Source of the DNA: Bradyrhizobium guangdongense
GTDB lineage: Bacteria > Pseudomonadota > Alphaproteobacteria > Rhizobiales > Xanthobacteraceae
Assembly: GCF_004114975.1 (NCBI RefSeq)
Contig: NZ_CP030051.1
Location: forward strand, 7,033,501 to 7,097,500
Direction: 5' to 3'
Length of the DNA: 64,000 bases
A program made the translations under genes and the position numbers. Numbering within the stretch: position 1 is the stretch's first letter; each line of letters starts with the position of its first letter. Positions 55,729 through 64,000 of the stretch are shown here, piece after piece. The notes beneath the pieces were generated by a model that was given only the letters and a program-made list of their open reading frames with translations, did no database searches and was not told the origin of the DNA.

Positions 55729-57156
55729 ATGACCAACCCTGCCACGACCTCCCTGCTCGACCGCGCCAATCTTGATCGCGACCAGGTTCGCCACGAGGTC
55801 GCGCGCGGGCTCGCCGGTGCCGACGACGGCGAATTGTTTCTGGAGTACAGCCAGACCGAAGCGCTGATGTTCGACAATGGGCGGCTGAAGCAGGCGACCT
55901 ATGACACCTCGCAAGGGTTCGGCCTGCGGGCGGTCAAGGACGACGCGGTCGGCTATGCGCATTCCTCCGACGTGTCGCTGCCGGCACTGATTCGAGCAGC
56001 CGATGCGGTCGCAGCCGTCCGCGGCGGCTATTCCGGCAGCTTCGCGGCCCCGCCGCCGCATACCAATGTGCGCCTTTATGGCGATGACAATCCGCTGGAC
56101 GCCCCGGGCTTCGAGACCAAGGTCAAGCTGCTGGCCGAGATCGATTCGTATTTGCGCGACAAGGATCCACGGGTACGGCAGGTCAGCGTCAGCCTGGGCG
56201 CAACCTGGCAGGTGGTCGAGATCCTGCGGCCCGACGGCGAGAGCTATCGCGACATCCGCCCGCTGGTGCGCGTCAACATCTCCGTCGTCGCAGGGCAAGG
56301 CGATCGCCAGGAAAGCGGCAGCAAGGGCTATGGCGGCCGTGCCGGCTACGCCGAGTTCATCGAGACCCGATCCTGGCGCGACGCCGCCGACGGCGCGCTA
56401 CGCGAGGCTCTGGTCAATCTGGAATCGATTCCCGCCCCAGCTGGCGAAATGGACGTCGTGCTCGGGGCCGGCTGGCCCGGCGTGATGCTGCATGAAGCTG
56501 TCGGTCACGGCCTCGAGGGCGACTTCAATCGCAAGAAGACGTCTGCGTTCGCCGGCCTGATGGGACAGCAGGTCGCGGCCAAGGGCGTCACCGTGGTCGA
56601 TGATGGCACCATTGCCTCGCGCCGCGGCTCGCTGTCGATCGACGACGAGGGCACGCCGACCAACCGCACCGTGCTGATCGAAGACGGCATCCTGGTCGGC
56701 TACATGCAGGACCGCCAGAACGCGCGGCTGATGAACATGAAGCCGACCGGCAACGGCCGTCGCCAGGGTTACGCCCATGTGCCGATGCCGCGCATGACCA
56801 ACACCTACATGCTCGCGGGCGACCGCGACCCGGCCGAGATTCTCGCGTCGGTGAAGAACGGCGTGTTCGCCGCGAATTTCGGCGGCGGACAGGTCGACAT
56901 CACCTCGGGCAAATACGTGTTCCAGTGCACCGAGGCCTACAAGATCGAGAACGGCAAGCTAGGCGCGCCGCTGAAGGGCGCCATGCTGATCGGCAACGGG
57001 CCGACCGACCTGCATCGCATCCGCATGATCGGCAACGATCTCGCGCTCGATACCGGTATCGGCACGTGCGGCAAGAACGGTCAGGGCGTGCCTGTCGGCG
57101 TCGGCCAGCCGTCGCTGCTGATGGAACGCATTACGGTGGGTGGAACGGGCGCATGA
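55729..57156 (+). CDS. tldD: metalloprotease TldD
   Basis: 475 residues from the ATG at 55729 (GGACGG upstream); an ATG at 55717 lacks a site. Zinc motif HEAVGHGLEGD near residue 257, with the third ligand Cys in YVFQCTEAYKIENGKLG region near the C-terminus. Other typical segments: TQGFGLRAVKDDAVGYAHSS-like (SQGFGLRAVKDD) and SIDDEGTPTNRTVLIEDG. TldD acts with TldE in peptide maturation and antitoxin degradation; tldE is not seen here. The stop overlaps lepB. Confidence 0.95.
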   Translation: MTNPATTSLLDRANLDRDQVRHEVARGLAGADDGELFLEYSQTEALMFDNGRLKQATYDTSQGFGLRAVKDDAVGYAHSSDVSLPALIRAADAVAAVRGGYSGSFAAPPPHTNVRLYGDDNPLDAPGFETKVKLLAEIDSYLRDKDPRVRQVSVSLGATWQVVEILRPDGESYRDIRPLVRVNISVVAGQGDRQESGSKGYGGRAGYAEFIETRSWRDAADGALREALVNLESIPAPAGEMDVVLGAGWPGVMLHEAVGHGLEGDFNRKKTSAFAGLMGQQVAAKGVTVVDDGTIASRRGSLSIDDEGTPTNRTVLIEDGILVGYMQDRQNARLMNMKPTGNGRRQGYAHVPMPRMTNTYMLAGDRDPAEILASVKNGVFAANFGGGQVDITSGKYVFQCTEAYKIENGKLGAPLKGAMLIGNGPTDLHRIRMIGNDLALDTGIGTCGKNGQGVPVGVGQPSLLMERITVGGTGA

Positions 57157-57929
57157 GCGTTGAGAAAGTGACTGGCAGCACCAAGCGGACAAGCAGCGGC
57201 TGGGCCGGGCAGATCGCGCAGCTCGCCGGCATCGTCGCCGCCGTTTTCATCGCCAAGGGTGCGCTGGCCGAGCCATTCTACGTGCCGTCAGGCTCGATGG
57301 AGCCGACGCTGCTGATCGGCGATGCGCTGCTGGCCTCGAAATTCCCCTATGGCTACGGCACCTCGTCGCTGCCGATCCAGATCAACCTGCCGGAGACGGG
57401 TCGTGTGTTCGCGGAGATGCCGAAGCAGGGCGACGTCGTGGTCTTCCGCTGGCCCGGTGATCGCTCGCAGGCCTGGGTCAAGCGCGTCGTCGGCTTGCCC
57501 GGCGACCGCATCCAGATGCGGCAAGGCCAGCTCTTCATCAACGACCGCCCCGCCGAATTGAAGCCGGATGGCGTTGGCGCTGCCGAGGACGACAATGGCG
57601 GCAGCGAGCCGGCCTATCGCTACGTGGAGACCCTGCCGAACGGCGTGTCGCACCTGATCTTCAAGATGCGCGACAACGGCCCGCTCGACAACACGACCGA
57701 GGTGATAGTGCCATCAGGCCATCTCTTCGTGCTCGGCGATAACAGAGACAACTCCGCCGACAGCCGCGTGCCGCTGCGCTCCGGCGGCGTCGGCCTGCTG
57801 CCGGTCGACAATCTCGTCGGCCGCGCCGACGCCGTGCTCGGCTCCTGGGATCTCGGCATGCGCGGCCAACCGGTCTGGACCTGGCTCTCCGGCTTCCGCC
57901 TCGCCCGGTTCTTCACCGCCGTGCACTGA
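57153..57929 (+). CDS. lepB: signal peptidase I
   Basis: 258 residues, coupled to tldD by ATGA. N-terminal membrane segment AQLAGIVAAVFIAKGALAEP; catalytic Ser48 in PSGSMEPTL and general-base Lys110 in VKRVVGLPGD. Later boxes GHLFVLGDNRDNSADSR fit S26A enzymes. It removes signal peptides of exported proteins. Bradyrhizobium genomes often carry more than one lepB, so this need not be the only one. Confidence 0.95.
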   Translation: MSVEKVTGSTKRTSSGWAGQIAQLAGIVAAVFIAKGALAEPFYVPSGSMEPTLLIGDALLASKFPYGYGTSSLPIQINLPETGRVFAEMPKQGDVVVFRWPGDRSQAWVKRVVGLPGDRIQMRQGQLFINDRPAELKPDGVGAAEDDNGGSEPAYRYVETLPNGVSHLIFKMRDNGPLDNTTEVIVPSGHLFVLGDNRDNSADSRVPLRSGGVGLLPVDNLVGRADAVLGSWDLGMRGQPVWTWLSGFRLARFFTAVH

Positions 57930-57941
57930 GCTGATCGCAGG

Positions 57942-58508
57942 GTGAGCAAAGACGAGTTTCTTGCCCTCGCCCTGCGAAATCCCGTCAACGCCGCGGTGAT
58001 CGATGAGCTCCACAGCCTCGCGCTGCCGGATGCGTGGCTGGTGGCGGGCTGTTTGGTTCAGACGGTCTGGAACGTGCTGACGGGCCGCGCCATCGATCAC
58101 GGCATCTCCGACTACGACGCGTTCTATTTCGACCCCAACACCTCGTGGGAAGCTGAGGACACGGTGATCCGCACGCTGCATCGACGGCTCGGGCATCTCG
58201 GTGCAAAGATCGAGATCCGCAACCAGGCGCGCGTGCATTTGTGGTACCCGGGCAAGCACGGCCTACACTATCCAGCCCTGATGTGCGCGACTGACGGCAT
58301 CGACCGCTTCCTTACGCAGAACACGCAAATCGGCGTGAGGCGCTCGGACAATGGTTATGAGGTCTACGCGCCGCACGGGTTCGACGACATCGAGCAATTG
58401 ATCGTTCGGCCCAATCGTGCCCTGAATTTTTCCGCAGCGAATTACGCTGCGAAGGCGACGCGATGGAAGTCGTTATGGCCTGAGCTCACGGTGATTGCGG
58501 CGGAATGA
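57942..58508 (+). CDS. nucleotidyltransferase family protein
   Basis: 188 residues from a GTG start 12 bp after lepB. The fold is that of the NTP_transf_6 (DUF925-like) group: LPDAWLVAGCLVQTVWNVL, then DHGISDYDAFYFDP with the catalytic-type Asp pair, and KIEIRNQARVHLWYPGKHG. The last part HGFDDIEQLIVRPN is typical. Substrate unknown. Likely part of the tldD-lepB unit. Confidence 0.85.
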   Translation: MSKDEFLALALRNPVNAAVIDELHSLALPDAWLVAGCLVQTVWNVLTGRAIDHGISDYDAFYFDPNTSWEAEDTVIRTLHRRLGHLGAKIEIRNQARVHLWYPGKHGLHYPALMCATDGIDRFLTQNTQIGVRRSDNGYEVYAPHGFDDIEQLIVRPNRALNFSAANYAAKATRWKSLWPELTVIAAE

Positions 58509-58514
58509 TCGGAG

Positions 58515-59093
58515 CTACCGCACCACGCCCGACGTGAACCCGGCCTTTCGCCGCGGCGGCTTGATCTCCTTTTTCAGGAAACAGCGCGCCTCACGCCCGG
58601 TATAGCCGGGACGGGCATAGGTAAAGGCGCGGCATTTGTTGTCGGCGGTGCATGCGGCCTTGCAGACCTCCTCGCCCTCGCCCTGCTTGAGGTCGAAATT
58701 GCGCAGATCGCCGCCGGGGCGATCGATCGAGGTCTCGACGCCCTCGACGCGCGGCTCGATCACGCCAGCGCCACGCACTCCGGAGATGCAGCAATTGGCG
58801 GGCTGTCGGGGCGGCACGGTATTCTTGAGCCAGCATACCGCCGCGGCGCCATCGATGTCAGGATAGGCGAAGCTCCACGCGCGACAACGGCGATCGCGTT
58901 CGCAGAGCAGCGCGCAGTCCTCGGGATCACCCGAGGTGACCGGCGTGTTGAAGTAATCGCCTCCGGGCCGGTCGAACGCCGTCTGGGCACGCGCCGGCCC
59001 GCTCACAAACGCGAGCGAAAGCAGCGTGACACATGCCACGACGCAAGCCGTGGCCTTTGCCATGACGGCACCAGGCAGGTGGCCCTTCCCCAT
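58515..59093 (-). CDS. exported PAN/apple-domain protein
   Basis: 192 residues from the ATG at 59093; an ATG at 59063 would shorten the N-terminus. A signal peptide (ACVVACVTLLSLAFVSG, cleavage near ARAQT) is followed by two PAN-type repeats, each starting DRPGGDYFN/DRPGGDLRN and containing CALLCERDRRCRAWSFAYP and CKAACTADNKCRAFTYARP. Paired Cys suggest disulfides. PAN domains bind carbohydrate or protein; partner unknown. It is convergent with the nucleotidyltransferase gene. Confidence 0.85.
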   Translation of the reverse strand: MGKGHLPGAVMAKATACVVACVTLLSLAFVSGPARAQTAFDRPGGDYFNTPVTSGDPEDCALLCERDRRCRAWSFAYPDIDGAAAVCWLKNTVPPRQPANCCISGVRGAGVIEPRVEGVETSIDRPGGDLRNFDLKQGEGEEVCKAACTADNKCRAFTYARPGYTGREARCFLKKEIKPPRRKAGFTSGVVR

Positions 59094-59269
59094 CGAAACA
59101 GCTTTCGAGTTATTGACGGCGCTCAGGTTTTTCGGCCCGTCATTTGATCGCCGCAAACCTGTATGGGCGATGAACGGCCGAAAGCCCGATCGCAGGCCCA
59201 TCTGCCAAGACGCATTTTCGGCCGAGGGGGACCCGGCTCGCATCAAAAAAGACGCGTCGAGACGTGAAT

Positions 59270-60640
59270 CTAGAACGCGTATTCCGCATAGGCCGGTTCC
59301 ACCGAGCCGTTCCAGGCGCCGTTGAACTTCTCGAGCATCTCCTCGGCCGGCGTCCGGCCGGAATCGATGATGCGATCGAGCGGCTCCAGATGCCGCGTTT
59401 CGTCACGACCGATCGCATCGATGCGGCCACGGCGGCGCAGTCCGGCATGTGCCAGAACGAGGCATTCCTTGGCGATTTCGAACAGATAACGGTCCTTGAT
59501 CCGCGCTTTGAAACCGAATCGCGGCACGTCGTCGCGCAGGGCCTGACGCTCCGGTGCGGTCCAGTGCTTCACCAGATCCCAGGCGGCATCGAGCGCGGCG
59601 TTGTCATAGAGCAGCCCGGCCCAGAACGCCGACAGTGCCGGCAAACGGCCCCACGGGCCACCATCCGAACCGCGCATCTCGAGATAGCGCTTGAGCCGCA
59701 CCTCCGGGAAGATCGTCGAAAGATGGTTGGCCCAGTCCGACAGCGTCGGACGTTCGCCGGGCAGATTGTTGTTGCGACCGTCGAAGAACGCGCGGAACGA
59801 GGAGCCCGACACGTCGATGTAATCGTCGCCGCGCTTGACGAAATACATGGGCACGTCGAGCGCATAGTCGACGTAGCGTTCAAAGCCCATGCCGTCCTCG
59901 AACGCCCACGGCATCATGCCGGCGCGGGCGTTATCGGTGTCGCGCCAGATCTCGGAGCGGAAGGACAGGAAGCCGTTCGGCTTGCCTTCGGTGAACGGCG
60001 AATTGGCAAACAGAGCGGTCGCGACCGGCTGAAGCGCCAGCGAAACGCGCAGCTTCTTGACCATGTCGGCTTCGGAGGAGAAGTCGAGATTGGTCTGCAC
60101 CGTGCAGGTTCGGTACATCATGTCGAGGCCGTACTGGCCGACCTTCGGCATGTAGTTGGTCATGATCTTGTAGCGGCCCTTGGGCATCACAGGGATGTCG
60201 GCGCGCGACCAGGACGGCGTCATGCCGAGGCCGAGGAAACCGATGCCGAGCGGGGTCGCGATCTCGCGCACCTGCGCCAGATGCGCCATCAACTCGCTCT
60301 GGGTCTGGTGTACGGTCTCGACCGGCGCGCCTGACAGTTCGAACTGTCCACCGGGCTCGAGCGAGATCGCGCCGCCGCCGGTGACGTCGTACAGACCGAT
60401 GATGTTGCCCTTCTCCATGATCGGCTCCCAGCCGAGCAGGAGCTTCATGCCTTCGAGCAACGCGCCGATGCCGCGCGCGCCTTCGTAAGGCACCGGACGA
60501 TGGCCTTCGAGCGTGAACGGCGTTTTCTCGTGCTCGGTGCCCATGCGGAATTCGGATGGGTCCTTGCAGCCCGCCTCGAACCACGCGACGAGTTCGTCGC
60601 GCGATTGCAGCGGCGTCATATCGATCTGGTCTCGCGCCAT
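59270..60640 (-). CDS. gshA: glutamate-cysteine ligase
   Basis: 456 residues; ATG at 60640. Enzyme of glutathione synthesis joining glutamate and cysteine, of the plant/alphaproteobacterial GCS2-like group. Characteristic segments: GTEHEKTPFTLEGHRPVPYE, MLLLGWEPI region, and GAISLEPGGQFELSGAPVE, then YMPKVGQYGLDMMYRTCTVQ with Cys. Length matches plant-type enzymes. Glutathione made here would serve the neighbouring GST. Confidence 0.95.
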   Translation of the reverse strand: MARDQIDMTPLQSRDELVAWFEAGCKDPSEFRMGTEHEKTPFTLEGHRPVPYEGARGIGALLEGMKLLLGWEPIMEKGNIIGLYDVTGGGAISLEPGGQFELSGAPVETVHQTQSELMAHLAQVREIATPLGIGFLGLGMTPSWSRADIPVMPKGRYKIMTNYMPKVGQYGLDMMYRTCTVQTNLDFSSEADMVKKLRVSLALQPVATALFANSPFTEGKPNGFLSFRSEIWRDTDNARAGMMPWAFEDGMGFERYVDYALDVPMYFVKRGDDYIDVSGSSFRAFFDGRNNNLPGERPTLSDWANHLSTIFPEVRLKRYLEMRGSDGGPWGRLPALSAFWAGLLYDNAALDAAWDLVKHWTAPERQALRDDVPRFGFKARIKDRYLFEIAKECLVLAHAGLRRRGRIDAIGRDETRHLEPLDRIIDSGRTPAEEMLEKFNGAWNGSVEPAYAEYAF

Positions 60641-60739
60641 ATCAAACTCTAATCAGAAGCGCTTCGACCGAATGCGCCCAGGTGACGGGGATTGTCCGCG
60701 AACCCACCGGGCGCGCGGACGTGCTGGTTTGCCGCGCGA

Positions 60740-61237
60740 TCATCGCGACGGCGAGCTTTCGTTGACGTTGACGACGGGCGGCAGCTTCATCTCGCCGCAC
60801 GAGCAGCCCAGCCGGTCGAGCAGACCGCTGAGCTTGACGGCGTCGGCATCGGACAGTTTCGACCCGACATATTTCTCGATCGCAGCCGAATAGGCACCCC
60901 ACATCCGCTTCTGCAGCTCGCGGCCGGCCTCCGTGATCTCGACGAACTGGCCGCGCTTGTCGATCTTGCATTCGCGCCTGCTGGCGAGCCCCTCATCGAC
61001 CAGGCGGTCGATCAGTCGCGAGGTGGAGTATTGCGGGATCAGCATCTGCCGCTCGAGTTCCACCGGCCGCAGTTCGCCGCTCGGCGCGCGCGACAATTCG
61101 AGCAGCGCATCGTACCAGGCCAATGGCGGGAAGCCGGCCTTCTTCAGATCCTGCTCGACACAGTCGAGCACGCGGCTCTGTACCCGCATCAGGCGGATCC
61201 AGGCGCTGGTTGCCTCGGTCGATGGTTTGCGTTTCAT
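60740..61237 (-). CDS. MarR family regulator
   Basis: 165 residues from the ATG at 61237 (GGGCGGG upstream). Winged helix: PPLAWYDALLELSRAPSGEL, then RQMLIPQYSTSRLIDRLVDE and the wing RECKIDKRGQFVEITEAGRE. The C-terminus has CSCG, a possible redox or ligand sensor. Two palindromes in the intergenic region to the divergent gst are probable operators, so it likely represses itself and gst. Confidence 0.9.
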   Translation of the reverse strand: MKRKPSTEATSAWIRLMRVQSRVLDCVEQDLKKAGFPPLAWYDALLELSRAPSGELRPVELERQMLIPQYSTSRLIDRLVDEGLASRRECKIDKRGQFVEITEAGRELQKRMWGAYSAAIEKYVGSKLSDADAVKLSGLLDRLGCSCGEMKLPPVVNVNESSPSR

Positions 61238-61274
61238 GGTCCCGCCCAAACTCGTCGTCCGCTTCTTACCTCAC

Positions 61275-61292
61275 TTGATGCAGCTGCATCAA
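61275..61292. promoter_or_regulatory. MarR operator 1
   Basis: TTGATGCAGCTGCATCAA is a perfect 18-bp palindrome between marR and gst. Confidence 0.75.
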
Positions 61293-61304
61293 TCTTGACT
61301 ATTT

Positions 61305-61318
61305 CATGCAGGTGCATG
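61305..61318. promoter_or_regulatory. MarR operator 2
   Basis: CATGCAGGTGCATG shares the ATGCA-N2-TGCAT core of operator 1; the centres are 28 bp apart. Confidence 0.7.
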
Positions 61319-61363
61319 TAGGTGTTCTTTCGCCCCCACCAAGCGTCCAGAGGAGGAAATTCC

Positions 61364-61978
61364 ATGAAACTGTATTATTCGCCCGGTGCCTGCTCGCTGT
61401 CCCCTCACATTGCGCTCCTCGAGGCCGACCTGCCTTATGAGCTGGTCAAGGTCGATATCCGGGCCAAGAAGCTCGAGAACGGTGAAGACTATCTGAAGGT
61501 CAACCCGAAGGGTCAGGTGCCCGCGCTGGGCCTCGACAGCGGCGAGATCGTGACGGAAGGCCCGGTCATTGTCCAGATGATCGCCGACAAGGCCCCGGCC
61601 AAGGCGCTGGCGCCCGCCCGCGACAGCTCCGAGCGCTACAAGCTGCTCGAATGGCTGAACTTCCTCACCTCCGAGGTGCACAAGAGCTTTGGTCCGCTGT
61701 TTGCTCCGGCGCTGAACGACGACGCCAAGGCGTTCTTCAAGGATCGTCTCATGGGCAAGCTGAAGCACATCGACAGCCAGCTCGCCGGCCGTGACTACCT
61801 CATGGGCAAGCAGTTCTCGGTCGCCGATGGCTATCTCTTCACGATGCTGACCTGGGGCGATCGCATGAAGTTCGACCTCTCGGCGATGCCGCACCTCACC
61901 GCCTACAAGGCCCGAGTCGCGGCACGGCCGAAGGTGCAGGAAGCCTTGAAGAAGGAAGGCCTGATCCAGGCCGCCTGA
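61364..61978 (+). CDS. gst: glutathione S-transferase (GstA/beta-class)
   Basis: 204 residues from the ATG at 61364 (GAGGAGGAAATTCC upstream). Thioredoxin-like N-terminal domain: MKLYYSPGACSLSPHIALLE with the beta-class Cys10, then VNPKGQVPALGLDSGEIVTE with the Pro and Glu-Thr of the glutathione site. Helical C-terminal domain: LMGKQFSVADGYLFTMLTW. It conjugates glutathione to electrophiles. Divergent from marR and 720 bp from gshA. Confidence 0.93.
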   Translation: MKLYYSPGACSLSPHIALLEADLPYELVKVDIRAKKLENGEDYLKVNPKGQVPALGLDSGEIVTEGPVIVQMIADKAPAKALAPARDSSERYKLLEWLNFLTSEVHKSFGPLFAPALNDDAKAFFKDRLMGKLKHIDSQLAGRDYLMGKQFSVADGYLFTMLTWGDRMKFDLSAMPHLTAYKARVAARPKVQEALKKEGLIQAA

Positions 61979-62007
61979 CGGCACCAGCGGCGATCGATTT
62001 TCTTTCT

Positions 62008-62036
62008 GGGGCCGGGTCGACGATCCGGCCCTTTTC
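62008..62036 (+). terminator. terminator of gst
   Basis: GGGCCGG and CCGGCCC pair around TCGACGAT-type loop bases, followed by TTTTC. Confidence 0.8.
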
Positions 62037-62210
62037 ATTTGCAGCCGGCGGGCGTGAAAGCGAACCCATTTCGCCAGATCATCGTACCTTAGTTAGACTT
62101 ATGAACTACTGTTCACCAAATGTAAGCAGTGCTGTCTTGTCACTGCACGCAAAGCGGGCGAGCTTGGTCCAATTGATTGAAGAATTTTGGGGCTCTCATC
62201 GGAGTTGAAC

Positions 62211-62510
62211 TTGACGATCGCCATCGTCCTGATCGTTGCAAGCGCGTTGGTGGGCGTAGCGACAGGTTACGTGTTCAGGACCTGGGCGCTGGTCGTGATC
62301 TCGCCGCCAATTGCGGTCCTCTCGGCGATCATTCTGCGCGTCTACGAGTTCGGAATGATGGCGGGCGTGATCATCATTGCCGTCTGTCTTGCCGCCACTC
62401 AGCTCGCCTATCTTGCGGCATCATATCTGCTGTACGGGCGCGAGGCCTCATCCCATGACGAAGTCGACGGCGAGCCAGGCGAGATAAGCGACCAGAAAAT
62501 CCGCCGTTAG
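62211..62510 (+). CDS. small membrane protein
   Basis: 99 residues from a TTG at 62211 with GGAG nine bases upstream. Three hydrophobic segments: AIVLIVASALVGVATGYVF, ALVVISPPIAVLSAIILRV and AGVIIIAVCLAATQLAYLAA; a short acidic tail. No family recognised. Its 3' end overlaps that of the next, minus-strand gene by 63 bp. Confidence 0.5.
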   Translation: MTIAIVLIVASALVGVATGYVFRTWALVVISPPIAVLSAIILRVYEFGMMAGVIIIAVCLAATQLAYLAASYLLYGREASSHDEVDGEPGEISDQKIRR

Positions 62511-62666
62511 CACAAGTAGCGCCAGCGCGGTCCAAAGCACCGGCCCCTTGCGGCGCAGCCGTGCGGGCTTCTGTTGCGGCGAGAGTCGGCGAGAGCCCGG
62601 CGCAACAGCATATTTCTCGGTGAGATCGCGCGCGAACGCGATCTTCCGCAGCACCAAAGAATTCAC
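62448..62666 (-). CDS. small membrane-anchored hypothetical protein
   Basis: 72 residues from a GTG at 62666 (AAGAAGG eight bases upstream). A basic amphipathic N-terminus (VLRKIAFARDLTEKYAVAPG and PQQKPARLRRKG) precedes one membrane helix near the C-terminus (VLWTALALLVLTADFLVAYL). A candidate EcfG promoter lies 150 bp upstream. Small, so real coding status is uncertain. Confidence 0.5.
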   Translation of the reverse strand: MNSLVLRKIAFARDLTEKYAVAPGSRRLSPQQKPARLRRKGPVLWTALALLVLTADFLVAYLAWLAVDFVMG

Positions 62667-62817
62667 CAAGGACACCTTCTTGTTTCGTCTTCAACCTGCC
62701 GGTGGATCGGCAGGTGTCCCAACCTGATTTGTGCCCTGACCCGCAGCAAGAGTGGTGCCAAGCCCGAGCAAAAGAACGGCGGCGGTTTGACGCGTCTATG
62801 ACAATTGCAGGACGAGC

Positions 62818-62842
62818 AACAGCGGGACTCTGTCCCGGTTCC
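62818..62842 (-). promoter_or_regulatory. candidate EcfG (general stress) promoter
   Basis: Minus strand GGAAC (62842-62838), 17 bases, then GTT. The rhizobial stress sigma factor EcfG recognises GGAAC-N16/17-CGTT; the CG part is only partly kept (TGTT). It would serve the 72-residue protein. Confidence 0.3.
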
Positions 62843-62915
62843 TACGCAAATTATCGGACCGGTTCCATCAACGTACATAGATCTGACGCACCCGTGATGA
62901 CGTTATCCAAAAGAT

Positions 62916-62942
62916 AAAGGCCGGGTCGATGACCCGGCCTTT
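62916..62942 (-). terminator. terminator of the 3-hydroxyacyl-CoA dehydrogenase gene
   Basis: AAAGGCCGGGTC and GACCCGGCCTTT form a perfect 12-bp stem around GAT; on the minus strand TTTATCTTTT follows. Confidence 0.85.
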
Positions 62943-62968
62943 GCTGTTCTCGCATGAACCTCACGTGA

Positions 62969-64000
62969 TCAGGCAGCAGCTTTCTTCGGCGCGAAACGGC
63001 CGTAGAAGGTTTCGCCTTTGGCGGCCATCTCTTCCAGCAGCTTCGGCGGCGTGAAGCGCGAGCCGTACTTGGCCTCGAGTTTGTGGCAGAGCTCGACGAA
63101 CTTCTTGGCTCCCATGAAGTCGATGTAGGACAGCGTGCCGCCGGTGAACGGGGCGAAGCCGAAACCGAGGATCGAGCCGACGTCGGCCTCGCGGGGATCG
63201 GTAATGACGTGATCCTCGACAGTGCGCGCGGCTTCCACCGCCTGCACCACCAGGAAGCGCTGCTTCAACTCCTCGACATCGAGCGTATCAGGGTCGAGCT
63301 GCTTCGGCTGCAGCGCGGAGAGCCCCGGCCACAGGCTCTTCTGGCCTTTGCCTTCGGGATAGTCATAGAAGCCCTTCTTGTTTTTCCGGCCGAGGCGTCC
63401 CTGGTTCTCGACCATCTCCACCATTAGCTTCTTCTGGTCGGGATTGATGGCGTTGGGGCCGAGATCGGCTTCCGTCGCCTTCATGATCTTCAGACCGAGA
63501 TCGAGCGCGACTTCGTCCGAGAGCGAAAGCGGGCCGACCGGCATGCCGGCCATCTTGGCGCAGTTCTCGATCATCGCTGGCGGCACGCCTTCGAGGAACA
63601 TCTCGTTGCCTTCGGCGACGTAGCGGCCGACGCAGCGATTGGCGAAGAAGCCTCTGGAGTCGTTGACCACGATCGGGGTCTTGCCGATCTGACGGACGTA
63701 ATCGAGCGCGGTCGCCAGCGCGACATCGCCGGTGTTCTTGCCGAGGATGATCTCGACCAGCATCATCTTCTCGACCGGCGAGAAGAAATGGATGCCGACG
63801 AACTTTCCCTGGTCCTTGAAGCTCTCGGCCAGCGAGGTGATCGGCAGCGTCGAGGTGTTCGAGGCGAAGATCACGTCCGGCTTCAGATATTCCTGCGCCT
63901 TCGCGAAAGTCTCCGCCTTGACCTTGCGGTCCTCGAACACGGCCTCGATGACGAGGTCGACATCCCTGAGCGCGGCATAGTCCGCGGTCGGCGTGATCCG
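62969..64000 (-). CDS. 3-hydroxyacyl-CoA dehydrogenase, FadB/FadJ type (5'-truncated by window edge)
   Basis: The frame is open to the edge, so the gene starts outside the window; about 343 C-terminal residues are visible. VDLVIEAVFED and FASNTSTLPITSLAE belong to the NAD-binding part, GIHFFSPVEKMMLVEII to the catalytic signature around His, with VNDSRGFFANRCVGRYV next and the C-terminal helical domain PFTGGTLSYIDFMGAKKFV. The whole protein is probably a two-domain hydratase/dehydrogenase of fatty-acid beta-oxidation. Confidence 0.93.
   Translation of the reverse strand, partial: RITPTADYAALRDVDLVIEAVFEDRKVKAETFAKAQEYLKPDVIFASNTSTLPITSLAESFKDQGKFVGIHFFSPVEKMMLVEIILGKNTGDVALATALDYVRQIGKTPIVVNDSRGFFANRCVGRYVAEGNEMFLEGVPPAMIENCAKMAGMPVGPLSLSDEVALDLGLKIMKATEADLGPNAINPDQKKLMVEMVENQGRLGRKNKKGFYDYPEGKGQKSLWPGLSALQPKQLDPDTLDVEELKQRFLVVQAVEAARTVEDHVITDPREADVGSILGFGFAPFTGGTLSYIDFMGAKKFVELCHKLEAKYGSRFTPPKLLEEMAAKGETFYGRFAPKKAAA

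Overview
The window looks like chromosomal core DNA of a Bradyrhizobium (Rhizobiales, Alphaproteobacteria; B. japonicum/diazoefficiens-like). Four things point there: a 409-residue C4-type 5-aminolevulinate synthase (hemA), the gene order coxB-coxA-ctaB-(small ORF)-ctaG-ctaE-DUF983-surf1, an F0 operon atpI-B-E-b'-b, and GC-rich interspersed palindromic repeats. Two perfect FNR/FixK2-type palindromes fit an organism with micro-oxic control. I see no rRNA, tRNA, IS element, prophage or CRISPR.

Layout. 1-11.4 kb: the end of an ABC-2-type permease and many single genes (metallo-hydrolase-like, cupin, M29 aminopeptidase, BA14K protein, GFA and MddA-type methyltransferase, a truncated winged-helix regulator, an Irr-like Fur protein, DUF2147 and DUF3313 proteins, TetR). 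11.6-16.8 kb: a complete peptide-type ABC uptake operon (binding protein, two permeases, fused double ATPase). 17-23.2 kb: small conserved proteins, an outer-membrane beta-barrel, a chemotaxis receptor, an MBL hydrolase. 23.3-28.5 kb: hemA behind a FixK2-type box, then a 1169-residue transporter-like hybrid histidine kinase. 28.5-36.3 kb: P460-type cytochrome, hydrolase plus Ohr/OsmC pair with a divergent ATPase regulator, an orphan LuxR-type response regulator and a divergent MFS symporter. 36.4-44.9 kb: YjbQ, exported proteins, the F0 ATP synthase operon, GNAT, M16 peptidase and threonine synthase. 45-47.5 kb: a candidate small RNA and a divergent NarL-type two-component pair. 47.6-54.6 kb: SnoaL-like protein and the complete aa3 oxidase cluster on the minus strand. 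55-64 kb: IalB-like protein, tldD-lepB-nucleotidyltransferase, PAN protein, gshA, a MarR/GST divergon with twin palindromic operators, two small membrane proteins and the end of a 3-hydroxyacyl-CoA dehydrogenase.

How parts fit together. Respiratory energy genes (aa3 oxidase with assembly factors, F0 of ATP synthase) lie near heme synthesis (hemA) and an iron/heme-type regulator (Irr-like). The perfect FixK2-type boxes in front of hemA and in the irr-like intergenic region suggest a low-oxygen link between heme, iron and respiration. A second possible circuit is a MxtR/CrbS-like kinase and an ErdR/CrbR-like regulator encoded 5 kb apart, the latter divergent from a symporter with an unusual periplasmic insert. 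All functions are assigned by reading motifs; no database search was run.
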